This document shows positions 13,133-21,036 of a stretch of 38,091 nt of DNA, one piece after another. A program made the translations under genes and the position numbers. The notes under the pieces are model-generated. The model was given only the letters and a program-made list of their open reading frames with translations, was not told the origin of the DNA and made no database searches. This stretch comes from a virus, in the IMG/VR virus record IMGVR_UViG_3300028589_000020, positions 1 to 38,091 of that record; one strand, 5' to 3'. Numbering within the stretch: position 1 is the first letter of the stretch; every line of letters starts with the position of its first letter.

Positions 13133-14586
13133 TGGCAGACGTCACCTACACCCGCCCGGAGTACGACGCGGCCCAGTCCCGTTGGCGGCTGGTGCGCGAC
13201 GTGTGCAAGGGCTCCGAAACGGTAAAGGCTCGCGGGGATCATTACCTTCCTCGGCCAAACCCTCACGATGAGAGCGACGAGAACAAGGCACGCTTCGCCA
13301 CGTATCTGATGCGGGCCGTGTTCTACAACGCCACTGGGCGCACCAAAAACAGTCTGGTGGGTGCGGTGTTCCGCACCTGGCCAACGCTCACAGTGCCAGC
13401 AGCGCTCGAATACGTCGCCAAGGACGTCGATGGCCAAGGCATCAGCATTTACCAGCAGTCGCAATCGGTCATCGGGCACATTCTCGAAGTCGGCCGTCAC
13501 GGGCTGCTGGTGGATTACCCGAGCGTTGAGCCTGGTTCGACCAGCAAGGCGGACAGCGCGGCAATGGGCATCCGCCCAACCATCGCCAGCTACAACGCTG
13601 AGTGCATCATCAACTGGAAGACGCGCAAGGTGGGCGGGCAGCACCTGCTGAGCCTGGTTGTGCTGAAGGAAGTGGTCGACAAGGACACCGACGACGGCTT
13701 CGGTGTTGAGAGCAAAGATCAATATCGCGTGCTGCGACTGAATGACTCTGGCGTGTACGAGCAGGAGCTGTGGACGACTGAGGGCGGGAGCTGGGCGGCA
13801 ACTGACGCGCACACGCCTCTCGACGGCACTGGCAAGCCTTGGCGCCTGATCCCGTTCATGTTCGTCGGCAGCGAGAACAACGATTCGTCGATTGATGACT
13901 CTCCGCTGTACGACATGGCCGAGATCAACATCGGTCACTACCACAACAGCGCCGACTACGAGGACTCGGTCTGGTTCTCGGGTCAGCCGCAGTTCTGGAT
14001 CGCCGGCCTTGATGAGGCTTGGCGTGATCACCTGGAAGAGAACGGCATCTATGTCGGCTCGCGCGCACCGCTGACGCTGCCAGCCAATGGATCGTGTGGC
14101 TTTGCTCAGCCTGAGCCGAACACCCTCGTCAAAGAGGCTATGGACGGCAAGAAAGAGGACATGGTCTCGCTCGGCGCCCGGCTGATTGAGCGTGGTAGCG
14201 CGGTGAAGACCGCAACGCAGGCTGACAACGACAGCGCGGCAGAGCACAGCATCCTGTCGCTGGCCGTGAGCAACGTCAGCGAGGCCTACAGCCAGTGCCT
14301 GATGTGGATGTGCGCATTCGAGAATGTCGCCGGCGAAGTGCTGCTGAAGCTGAATCAGGACTTCACGCAAGTGAGTCTCGACGCGGCAATCATGGCCAGC
14401 CTGTTCAATGCAGTGCAGGCAGGGCGCGTGCCTGAGTCTGACTTCTGGCAATACCTGCGCGATCGCGGCGTGATCGATCCAGAGAAGACCGACGACGATA
14501 TTCGAGGCGAGCTGGAAGCGAATCCTGCGGGCCTTGCCCTGGACGATGAGGACAACCGAGATGGCGGCAAACCAAGCGATCCTTGA
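13132..14586 (+). CDS. portal protein (DUF4055 type)
   Basis: A 484-residue protein of the DUF4055 portal group (RPEYDAAQSRWRLVRDVCKGSETVKARGD region at the N-terminus; SSIDDSPLYDMAEINIGHY in the core). It forms the dodecameric ring at the capsid vertex through which DNA passes. Placed between terL and the head morphogenesis gene, as usual. Overlaps the next gene by 26 bp. Confidence 0.88.
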   Translation: MADVTYTRPEYDAAQSRWRLVRDVCKGSETVKARGDHYLPRPNPHDESDENKARFATYLMRAVFYNATGRTKNSLVGAVFRTWPTLTVPAALEYVAKDVDGQGISIYQQSQSVIGHILEVGRHGLLVDYPSVEPGSTSKADSAAMGIRPTIASYNAECIINWKTRKVGGQHLLSLVVLKEVVDKDTDDGFGVESKDQYRVLRLNDSGVYEQELWTTEGGSWAATDAHTPLDGTGKPWRLIPFMFVGSENNDSSIDDSPLYDMAEINIGHYHNSADYEDSVWFSGQPQFWIAGLDEAWRDHLEENGIYVGSRAPLTLPANGSCGFAQPEPNTLVKEAMDGKKEDMVSLGARLIERGSAVKTATQADNDSAAEHSILSLAVSNVSEAYSQCLMWMCAFENVAGEVLLKLNQDFTQVSLDAAIMASLFNAVQAGRVPESDFWQYLRDRGVIDPEKTDDDIRGELEANPAGLALDDEDNRDGGKPSDP

Positions 14587-15640
14587 TGCCACCATTCGGC
14601 ACGCTGTATTCCTCGAAAGGCTGAAGGCGGGGGAGGTGAAGAAGTTCACCCCCTTCCTCAAGGAGATCGACCGCTCGCTGCGTGAGCGCCTGACCAAGTC
14701 AGACTTGACCGGGTTCACACGTAAGCGGCTGGAGAAGCTGCTCGACGAGGTGGATAGCCTGCTGCTGGGCATCTTCACTCGCTTCACCGATCAGCTGACG
14801 CTGGACCTGATCGACCTGGCGAACTACGAAGCGCAGTTCGAAGCTACGAGCCTGACGAAAGCGGTACCCGCCAGCATCAGCCTTGAGGCTGCGATTCCCT
14901 CCGTCACGGCGATTCGCTCGGCAGTGATGAACAACCCGCTCAGCATCCGCGATGGCGGCAAGCTGCTCAAGCCATTCATCAAGGACTGGACGACAGCGGA
15001 GCGCGAGCGTGTCACCGGAGCGATCCGGCAAGGTTTTTTCGAAGGGCAGACGAACTTCCAGATCCTTCAGAACATACGAGGCACCAAGGCAGCAGGGTAC
15101 GCCGACGGCATTCTGGCAATCACTGGCCGCAACGCCTCAACGGTGGTGCGCACTGCCATCCAGCATGTTGCCAGCCAGGCGCGAATGGAGACAGCGAAGG
15201 CTAACACCGACATCGTCACCGAGATCCAACTGGTCGCCACGCTCGACAGCAAGACCAGCCAGATTTGCCGGACACTGGATAAGCGCCGATTCCCTGTCGA
15301 TTCAGGGCCAAGGCCACCGTTCCACCCGAACTGCCGAACGACCTTTGTGCTGCTGACGCGCCTCAGCGAAATGTTCGAGAAGGACGCCACAAGGGCCTCA
15401 AAAGGAGCGGATGGTGCAGCACAAGTAAGCGCCGATCTCGACTATTACCACTGGCTCAAGCAGCAGCCCGCATCGTTCCAGGACAAAGCCATTGGCAAGG
15501 CCCGTGGTGCTCTGTTCCGCAACGGCGGGCTCAGCGTTAAGCGTTTCTCCGAGCTCCAGCTCGATCGCAACTTCAAACCACTGACACTCGTTGAGATGAA
15601 GGCCTTGGAGCCTTTGGCCTTCGAGCGCGCAGGCATCTGA
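14561..15640 (+). CDS. minor head protein, Mu gpF-like (head morphogenesis)
   Basis: A 359-residue protein. The C-terminal half carries the Mu F / SPP1 gp7 signature: ATLDSKTSQICRTLDKRRFPVDSG ... PPFHPNCRTTFV. The N-terminal half is helical. ATG 14561 (GAGGAC upstream) is preferred to the earlier ATG 14534. It binds the portal and takes part in procapsid assembly in relatives. Confidence 0.88.
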   Translation: MAANQAILDATIRHAVFLERLKAGEVKKFTPFLKEIDRSLRERLTKSDLTGFTRKRLEKLLDEVDSLLLGIFTRFTDQLTLDLIDLANYEAQFEATSLTKAVPASISLEAAIPSVTAIRSAVMNNPLSIRDGGKLLKPFIKDWTTAERERVTGAIRQGFFEGQTNFQILQNIRGTKAAGYADGILAITGRNASTVVRTAIQHVASQARMETAKANTDIVTEIQLVATLDSKTSQICRTLDKRRFPVDSGPRPPFHPNCRTTFVLLTRLSEMFEKDATRASKGADGAAQVSADLDYYHWLKQQPASFQDKAIGKARGALFRNGGLSVKRFSELQLDRNFKPLTLVEMKALEPLAFERAGI

Positions 15641-15680
15641 TCCGCAGGCTGAGCCTGTAAACCAGTCCCAGGGGGACAGC

Positions 15681-16397
15681 ATGAAATACCTGATCGACAA
15701 AGCAGCATATGACGCGCTCGAACCATCCATGCAGGCGTTCTACAAGGCGCAGGGCGAAGACTACGTGCTGGCAGTAGAAGGCTTGCCGGCACCTGAGGAC
15801 GTCACGGGCTTGAAAGCCAAGAATGACGAACTACTGGCTGAGCTTCGAGCCAACAAGACGAAGGCGCGCGAAGCCGAAGAGGCGGCGCGAATCGCGGCTG
15901 AAGATGCTGCCCGCAAGTCCGGCGACACTGAAGCGCTTGACCGCAGCTGGCAGGAAAAGCACACCGCAGCATTGGCCGAGAAGGACGGCACGCTGAGCGC
16001 GCTGCAGGCACAGGTTCATGCTCTCACCGTAGGCGCAACTGCTGCACGCGTGGCCGGAGAGCTGGCCGTGCAGGGCTCTGCCGCCGTGCTGCAACAAATC
16101 ATCGAGCCTCGCCTCTCCATGGAGCTGCGCGAGGGCAAGCCTACCGTCGTGGTGCTGGACGCTGAGCGCCGGCCTACCGCTCTGACGGTGGAAGAATTCA
16201 AGACTCAACTTTTCAACGACGCCTCACTGGCTCCGTTGATCGCTTCAAGCAGGGCTTCTGGTGGCGGGGCTACCGGTGGCAAAGGCGGCGGGGCCGCAAA
16301 AACGTGGAACCAACTTACCGGGATGGAGCGTGTAGAGCTCCGCCGAACCAACCCCGCCGAGCACGCGCGCCTGAAGGCAGCGGCTGAGGCATCGTAA
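15681..16397 (+). CDS. head scaffolding protein
   Basis: A 238-residue protein. The central part (about 43-105) is a charged Ala/Glu/Lys coiled coil, followed by a Gly-rich linker (SGGGATGGKGGGA) and a small C-terminal helical region (MERVELRRTNPAEHARLKAA). These traits plus its place just before the coat gene are those of scaffolding proteins, which guide shell assembly and then leave. GGGGGAC precedes ATG. Confidence 0.85.
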   Translation: MKYLIDKAAYDALEPSMQAFYKAQGEDYVLAVEGLPAPEDVTGLKAKNDELLAELRANKTKAREAEEAARIAAEDAARKSGDTEALDRSWQEKHTAALAEKDGTLSALQAQVHALTVGATAARVAGELAVQGSAAVLQQIIEPRLSMELREGKPTVVVLDAERRPTALTVEEFKTQLFNDASLAPLIASSRASGGGATGGKGGGAAKTWNQLTGMERVELRRTNPAEHARLKAAAEAS

Positions 16398-16411
16398 AAG
16401 GACCTATCGCA

Positions 16412-17440
16412 ATGCCAACCATTCTTTCCGACGTCATCTTCCGCGACGAACTGCGGGATTACATCAGCGTCAACACTGTCGAGCGCACCGCGTTCTTCCA
16501 GTCGGGCATCCTGACCACCAACTCGGACATGACCCAGTTGCTGGCCAGTCCGTCCAACACTTTCACCATTCCGTGGTGGGTTGACCTGGACGCGTCCATC
16601 GAGTCGAACTACTCGAACGACGTGTACACCGACATCGCGGTACCGCTGTCGGTAACCAGCGCTTCCATGCAGGCGCGCGCCGCGTACCTCAACGAAGGCT
16701 GGAACTGCATGAACTTGGTGAAGAACATCACCAAGCAAGATCCGCTGGAGTTCGTGGCGAGCCGCCTGATCTCGTACTGGCAGCGCGTGGCCCAGCGCCG
16801 CACCATCGCCACTGCGGTCGGTATCTACAACGACAACGTGGCCAGCAATGGCGGTGACATGGTCGTAGACGCGGGCGGCTTGATCAGCCCGACTGCTGTG
16901 ATCCGCGCCCGGGGCACCATGGGCGACTACACCGGCCAGTTGGGCGGCCTGAGCGTGATTGCAATGCACTCGGCAGTTCACACCGAACTGGCCATCCAGA
17001 ACCAGATCGACTACACGCCGATCGCAGACCAGACCCCAGAGTTCGGTCGCTTCCAAGGCATGCCGGTCGTTCTGGACGACGGTCTGCCTGTGATCGGCAC
17101 CGGCCCAACCGCCAAGTACCTGTCGATCATCTTCGGCCCGGGCGCTATCGGCTACGCCGAGCAGCAGCCGGAAGGCGAAGACGGCCTGGAGTACGACCGC
17201 ACGCCTGATCGCGGTAACGGTGGCGGTGCGGAAACCCTGTGGACCCGTCGCAACTTCGTTGTGCACCCGCTGGGCTTCTCGTTCACCAGCACCACCATCA
17301 CCAGTACCCCGACCACCACTCGCCCGATCTCGGCGAACTGGGCGGACCTGGCGCTGGCCACCAACTGGGAGCGCAAGTTTGCTCGCAAGCAGGTGCCTAT
17401 GGCGTTCATCACCTCCCTCGTTACTGCGGCAACGCCGTAA
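16412..17440 (+). CDS. major capsid protein
   Basis: A 342-residue coat protein. It begins MPTILSDVIFRDELRDYISVN and includes the helical spine region FVASRLISYWQRVAQRRTIATAVGIY and the beta-rich P domain up to VVLDDGLPV. This pattern is known from Pseudomonas siphophage coats with the HK97 fold. It follows the scaffold by 14 bp. A strong ribosome site is not obvious. Confidence 0.88.
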   Translation: MPTILSDVIFRDELRDYISVNTVERTAFFQSGILTTNSDMTQLLASPSNTFTIPWWVDLDASIESNYSNDVYTDIAVPLSVTSASMQARAAYLNEGWNCMNLVKNITKQDPLEFVASRLISYWQRVAQRRTIATAVGIYNDNVASNGGDMVVDAGGLISPTAVIRARGTMGDYTGQLGGLSVIAMHSAVHTELAIQNQIDYTPIADQTPEFGRFQGMPVVLDDGLPVIGTGPTAKYLSIIFGPGAIGYAEQQPEGEDGLEYDRTPDRGNGGGAETLWTRRNFVVHPLGFSFTSTTITSTPTTTRPISANWADLALATNWERKFARKQVPMAFITSLVTAATP

Positions 17441-17495
17441 CCGAGCGCGCGGCGGGTGAGTTGCCCGCCGCGCAGAACTGATCCAGGAGAAACCC

Positions 17496-17897
17496 ATGAC
17501 CGTGCAAAAAGACAATCACATCGACCCGAACATCAAGGCCCGCTGGGGCTTCGGCGGAACCGAAGGCAATATCACCGTCGGTCCCGAAACCGTAGGCGAA
17601 ACCGGCGGAGTTGATACTGCTCGCACTCGCTCGGACGAGAGCGGGGCTCGCAACAATGGCGGCGGCGCAGAGGAGACGCAGGCTATCCGCCTTGAGCTAA
17701 CCGACACTCAGGACCAACTCGCCCAGGCATTGGCAGATCTCGCTGCCGAGCGCGCGAAGAACTCCGATCCGCGTGATAGCCTGACCATCCCGGAAATCAA
17801 AGAGCAACTGGACGCCAAGGAAGTGAAGTATTCGTCCACTGCCAACAAGGCTGAGCTGCTGGAACTGCTCAAGGCCCAGCCAGCCACCCAGGAGTAA
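17496..17897 (+). CDS. HeH/LEM-domain phage structural protein
   Basis: A 133-residue protein: low-complexity Gly/Thr-rich N-terminus, coiled coil at about 67-92, and a C-terminal HeH/SAP-like fold at about 99-128 (LTIPEIKEQLDAKEVKYSS, then KAELLELL). Such domains follow coat genes in several phages, with a likely neck or DNA-contact role; the exact job is unknown. CAGGAG precedes ATG. Confidence 0.75.
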   Translation: MTVQKDNHIDPNIKARWGFGGTEGNITVGPETVGETGGVDTARTRSDESGARNNGGGAEETQAIRLELTDTQDQLAQALADLAAERAKNSDPRDSLTIPEIKEQLDAKEVKYSSTANKAELLELLKAQPATQE

Positions 17898-17900
17898 CAA

Positions 17901-18401
17901 ATGCTCATCATCGAGGACGGTACCGGCAAGCCTGACGCGGACAGCTACTCAACCGCAGCGGAACTGGTCAGCTACGCCGCGCGGTACGGCGTGACCATTC
18001 CGGCGGAAGAGGCGGCACAGGAAACGCTGCTTCGCCGGGCCGCCTTGGCGATGGATGTCATGAAGTGGAAAGGATGCCGGGCCAACGGTGACCAGGCGCT
18101 GGCCTGGCCTCGCCGTGGCGTCAATATCGACGGCGAAAACAAGCCGTCCGACTACATTCCTGCACGTATCCAGTACGGGCAGATGGCCCTCGCGGGCGAG
18201 ATTCATGCAGACGATATCGACCCACCGGAAACACGCAAAGGCGCGATCATCCGCGAGCGTGTGGAAGGCGCTGTGGATACCGAATACGCAGCAATCTCCA
18301 ACACCAGCGGCAAACTGTTGCCGGCGGCTCCGGATCGTCCGAGCCATACGCAGTTTGCCGACTACCTCCAGAAGCGTGGGCTTTACGCCATAAGGGCCTG
18401 A
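17901..18401 (+). CDS. head-tail adaptor, DnaT-like domain protein
   Basis: A 166-residue protein of the group annotated as 'putative DnaT-like ssDNA-binding' (DGTGKPDADSYSTAAEL ... LRRAALAMDVMKWKG ... ALAWPRRGV). Despite the name, its position right after the coat block points to the connector adaptor that joins portal and tail. CAGGAG stands 8 nt before ATG. Confidence 0.75.
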   Translation: MLIIEDGTGKPDADSYSTAAELVSYAARYGVTIPAEEAAQETLLRRAALAMDVMKWKGCRANGDQALAWPRRGVNIDGENKPSDYIPARIQYGQMALAGEIHADDIDPPETRKGAIIRERVEGAVDTEYAAISNTSGKLLPAAPDRPSHTQFADYLQKRGLYAIRA

Positions 18402-18404
18402 CCA

Positions 18405-18770
18405 ATGAGTGAGTTCTACGACCGCATGGCTGCCACCGCTCTGCGGTTGATTACTCAATACGGCCAGCCAGTAACGCTAAGAGACATCCAACCGGCGGAG
18501 TACGACCCGGACAATCCCGATGGCGGCGACGTGATCATTGAGCAAACCGCCCAAGGCATCCTGCTCGACTTCACCGGCCTTGAATTCCAGAGCGACACCC
18601 TGATTGTGCGCGGTGACAAGAAACTCAAGGTCGCGGCGCTGGGCATGGAGTGGAAGCCGAAACCGCAGATCAAGGCGGACGTGCAGGGCAAAACGTGGAC
18701 GGTGATCAACTTCAAGGAGATCAACCCAGCCGGCACGCCACTGCTGTATGAACTTCAGGTGCGCTCATGA
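18405..18770 (+). CDS. head closure / stopper-like protein
   Basis: A 121-residue beta-rich protein (GQPVTLRDIQPAEYDP ... QGILLDFTGLEFQSDTLIVRGDKKLKVAAL). Size, predicted beta content and place between adaptor and gp10-like protein fit the stopper that seals the filled head. The family assignment is by context. Stop overlaps the next ATG. Confidence 0.7.
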   Translation: MSEFYDRMAATALRLITQYGQPVTLRDIQPAEYDPDNPDGGDVIIEQTAQGILLDFTGLEFQSDTLIVRGDKKLKVAALGMEWKPKPQIKADVQGKTWTVINFKEINPAGTPLLYELQVRS

Positions 18771-19189
18771 ACAAGTACGCAGGGCAGCAGGGCAGCTTCG
18801 CGTTACAGCTGGCAGAGTTCGCAGAGCAGGCTAAGGACGCGGTCGATGCCAGCCTTCGCGAGATCATCATCGAGATCGGCAACTCGCTGATCCGCATGTC
18901 ACCGGTAGACACCGGCCGATTCCGTGGCAACTGGCAGATGACGATTGATGCGCCGGCTGCTGGCACGCTCAGCGCGCTTGACCCAACCGGCGCAGAGGCG
19001 ACGGCGCGCATCGCGGGCGAGTCGATCCTGTTTCGGGCAGGCACCACGGCCTTCATCGTGAACAATCTGCCATACGCGATCCCGCTGGAGTACGGGCACT
19101 CCGATCAGGCGCCTGGCGGGATGGTGCGCATAACCCAGGCCCGCTTTCAGCAGATCGTGCTCGAAGCCATCAGGAACAACCAGGTATGA
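18767..19189 (+). CDS. HK97 gp10-like tail completion protein
   Basis: A 140-residue protein. A helix near the N-terminus (ALQLAEFAEQAKDAVDASLREIIIEI) is followed by the family signature SPVDTGRFRGNWQ (residues 45-57) and by the C-terminal PYAIPLEYGHSDQAP...MVRI. HK97 gp10-like proteins sit at the head-tail junction. Overlaps on both sides by 4 bp. Confidence 0.88.
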   Translation: MNKYAGQQGSFALQLAEFAEQAKDAVDASLREIIIEIGNSLIRMSPVDTGRFRGNWQMTIDAPAAGTLSALDPTGAEATARIAGESILFRAGTTAFIVNNLPYAIPLEYGHSDQAPGGMVRITQARFQQIVLEAIRNNQV

Positions 19190-19602
19190 GCCACAACATC
19201 ATTGCTGCGGCCTTCGAGTCGCGCCTGCTGGTCTGGGCGAAGGCCAGAGTCCCGAAGCTTAAGGTGGTGGCCGAGAACGAAACCTACACGCCGGCGACGG
19301 GCGAGACGTACCTGCGCGCTTTCACTCTGCCGGCGGACACTGCCAGCAACACGCTGGGAGGCGATCACCGACTGTACACCGGCGTGTTCCAGGTCAACAT
19401 CGTGGCACCCTCCGGCAAGTACCGGACCGAAGCGAGCACCATCGTCGACGAACTGGCCGCGCTGTTCCCGCTCAATCTGCGTATTCCCCGCGCTGGACTT
19501 GTGGCGCTGGTCATGACGCCAGTTGCGCCGGGGCCCGGGATACCAGACGGCAACACTTTCACGGTACCGGCCTCGTTCCAATACCGATCCGACACCAACT
19601 AA
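19186..19602 (+). CDS. tail terminator protein (DUF4128 type)
   Basis: A 138-residue protein (IIAAAFESRLLVWAKAR ... YLRAFTLPADTASNTLGGDHRLYTGVFQVNIVAP). This matches the DUF4128/gpU-like terminators that cap the tail tube when it reaches full length. ATG overlaps the gp10-like stop. Confidence 0.82.
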   Translation: MSHNIIAAAFESRLLVWAKARVPKLKVVAENETYTPATGETYLRAFTLPADTASNTLGGDHRLYTGVFQVNIVAPSGKYRTEASTIVDELAALFPLNLRIPRAGLVALVMTPVAPGPGIPDGNTFTVPASFQYRSDTN

Positions 19603-19624
19603 TCCGCCCGTTGGGCAAACCCAG

Positions 19625-19646
19625 AACCCGCCACCGAGCGGGTTTT
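19625..19646 (+). terminator. hairpin before the tail tube gene
   Basis: ACCCGC/GCGGGT stem, 6-nt loop, then only four T. It sits in the 72-bp gap before the tail tube gene and could reduce read-through or protect the downstream mRNA 5' end. Confidence 0.5.
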
Positions 19647-19674
19647 GTCATTTCTGCACAGAGGAAACACAACC

Positions 19675-20328
19675 ATGGGCTTTCGACTCCCCAACGGCGC
19701 CACGCTCGAAATCGCATCTGCATTCGGCCCTGCCATTCCTGTCACAGCGCTGAGCAATGCCAACCCAGCCGTGGCGACCGCAGCAGCGCACGGCCTGTCT
19801 GATGGCGACATTATCGCTGTGACCTCGGGCTGGACTCGCTTGAATGATCGGGCTGCCCGCATTGCGAACAGTCTGACCGGTACTTTTGCGCTGGAAGGCA
19901 TCAACACCACCAACCTCCAACCGTACCCGGCGGGCTCCGGCGCTGGCTCCGTGCGCGAAGTCACCGGCTTTACCGAGATCTCGCAGATCACCGACTTGAA
20001 CTCCAGCGGCGGCGATCAGCAGTTCCTCACCTTCGGCTTTCTCGCAGATGACGATGATCGCCAGCTTCCAACGACCAAGAACCCAATCAGCATGGCGGTC
20101 ACTGTCGCCGACGATCCTGACCTGCCTTACGTGGCCATTGTCGAAGCGGCTGACGAAGACAAGCAGACCCGTGTGCTTCGCCTGAACCTGCCAGGCGGTA
20201 GCAGCATCGTCTACAACTGCTACGTGTCGATCACGTCGACCCCAGCGCTCAGCCGCAACAACCTGATGACCCGAGTCATCACTCTGTCGCTCGCTGGCCG
20301 CCCAACCCGCTACGCAGCGGCGGTGTAA
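19675..20328 (+). CDS. major tail tube protein
   Basis: A 217-residue protein: GFRLPNGATLEIASAFG ... NPAVATAAAHGLSDGDIIAVTSGW ... FALEGINTTNLQPY ... then a second part with VREVTGFTEISQI. This is the tail tube type of Pseudomonas siphophages; it polymerises into the non-contractile tube. GAGGAAA lies upstream of ATG 19675, so I use it rather than the ATG at 19645. Confidence 0.86.
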   Translation: MGFRLPNGATLEIASAFGPAIPVTALSNANPAVATAAAHGLSDGDIIAVTSGWTRLNDRAARIANSLTGTFALEGINTTNLQPYPAGSGAGSVREVTGFTEISQITDLNSSGGDQQFLTFGFLADDDDRQLPTTKNPISMAVTVADDPDLPYVAIVEAADEDKQTRVLRLNLPGGSSIVYNCYVSITSTPALSRNNLMTRVITLSLAGRPTRYAAAV

Positions 20329-20331
20329 CCC

Positions 20332-20715
20332 ATGGCCAAGATCAAGATCTCCCAGAACCCAACCTTCAAGGCGAAGGTCGCGATTCCACGCGTTGGCGCT
20401 GAGCCGGTCAGCGTTGAGTTCGAATTCAAGTACATGGATCGGCTGGCCCTGGCCGCACACTTCGATAAGTGGAATGCGGCGCGCGACGAGCATGCCAAGA
20501 AGGTGCAGGAAGACGAGCTGAACTGGCAGGAAGCGACCGGCGCCGAAATCGCGCTGCAGGTCGGCCAGCTCAAGGACATCATCGAGGGCTGGGGCTTTGA
20601 CGAGAAACTGTCGGATGAATCTCTGACGGCGTTGGTCACCACCTGCATTGGCGCACCCCAGGCTGTGCTTTCCGCGTACCAGAGCGCCTATCAACCGGCC
20701 CGCCTGGGAAACTGA
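20332..20715 (+). CDS. tail assembly chaperone, gpG-like
   Basis: A 127-residue chaperone (KISQNPTFKAKVAIPRVGAEPVSVEFEFKYMDRLAL), a phage tail-chaperone family form. It starts 3 bp after the tube gene. It ends with the slippery heptamer GGGAAAC directly before its TGA, so a fraction of ribosomes should shift to -1 and make a longer G-T protein, as in lambda. Both forms bind the tape measure during tail assembly. Confidence 0.9.
   Translation: MAKIKISQNPTFKAKVAIPRVGAEPVSVEFEFKYMDRLALAAHFDKWNAARDEHAKKVQEDELNWQEATGAEIALQVGQLKDIIEGWGFDEKLSDESLTALVTTCIGAPQAVLSAYQSAYQPARLGN
20706..20712 (+). other. programmed -1 frameshift site GGGAAAC
   Basis: Read in frame as G GGA AAC followed at once by TGA. 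In the -1 frame (GGG AAA CTG ACC) an open frame continues to 21026. The heptamer is X XXY YYZ, one base from lambda's GGGAAAG. A possible downstream stem GCCCG/CGGGC (20724-20728 with 20744-20748) may help. Confidence 0.88.
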
Positions 20716-21026
20716 CCGGCGCCGCCCGCGTCCTGTACGAGCCCGGGCCGTCCGAAGCTGATTTGGCAGCCTTCGGCATGACGCTCGCCGACATCCCTGA
20801 AGAAGAGTACGAGGTCTGGCCAGACAACTGGCCGGCCTTTCTGCTGTTCGAGGCGATGTCCACGCAGTGGCGCGTAGGCATGGGCGGGGCTACCGGGCTG
20901 GACTACAACGCCTTGCCGCCGGTGGCCTCGATGCTGGGCATGAAGCGGCGCGAAATCCCTGAAGTCTTCCACGACATTCGTGTCATGGAAGCAGAAGCCA
21001 TGCTCGTGATGAGCGAATCGAAATAA
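20712..21026 (+). CDS. gpT-like part of the G-T tail chaperone (DUF1799), via -1 frameshift
   Basis: 104 residues added to the 127 of gpG, giving about 231 in all. The frame is open from the slip site (LTGAARVLYEPGPSEADLAAFGMT ...) to YNALPPVASMLGMKRREIPEVF, of DUF1799 type. The only separate start is a TTG at 20763 without a good ribosome site, so fusion is far likelier than separate translation. gpT in lambda links the tape measure to tube subunits. Confidence 0.85.
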   Translation: MTGAARVLYEPGPSEADLAAFGMTLADIPEEEYEVWPDNWPAFLLFEAMSTQWRVGMGGATGLDYNALPPVASMLGMKRREIPEVFHDIRVMEAEAMLVMSESK

Positions 21027-21036
21027 CGGAGCCCGC

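Noticed and set aside
13129-14787. Long minus-strand ORF of 552 codons opposite portal and head genes
   Set aside because: It is the antisense of a certain portal gene in high-GC DNA, is rich in Arg, Val and His with no family pattern and has no operon context.
16205-17515. Minus-strand ORF of 436 codons opposite the coat gene
   Set aside because: Shadow of the capsid gene; low-complexity Arg/Val/Gly composition, no ribosome site.
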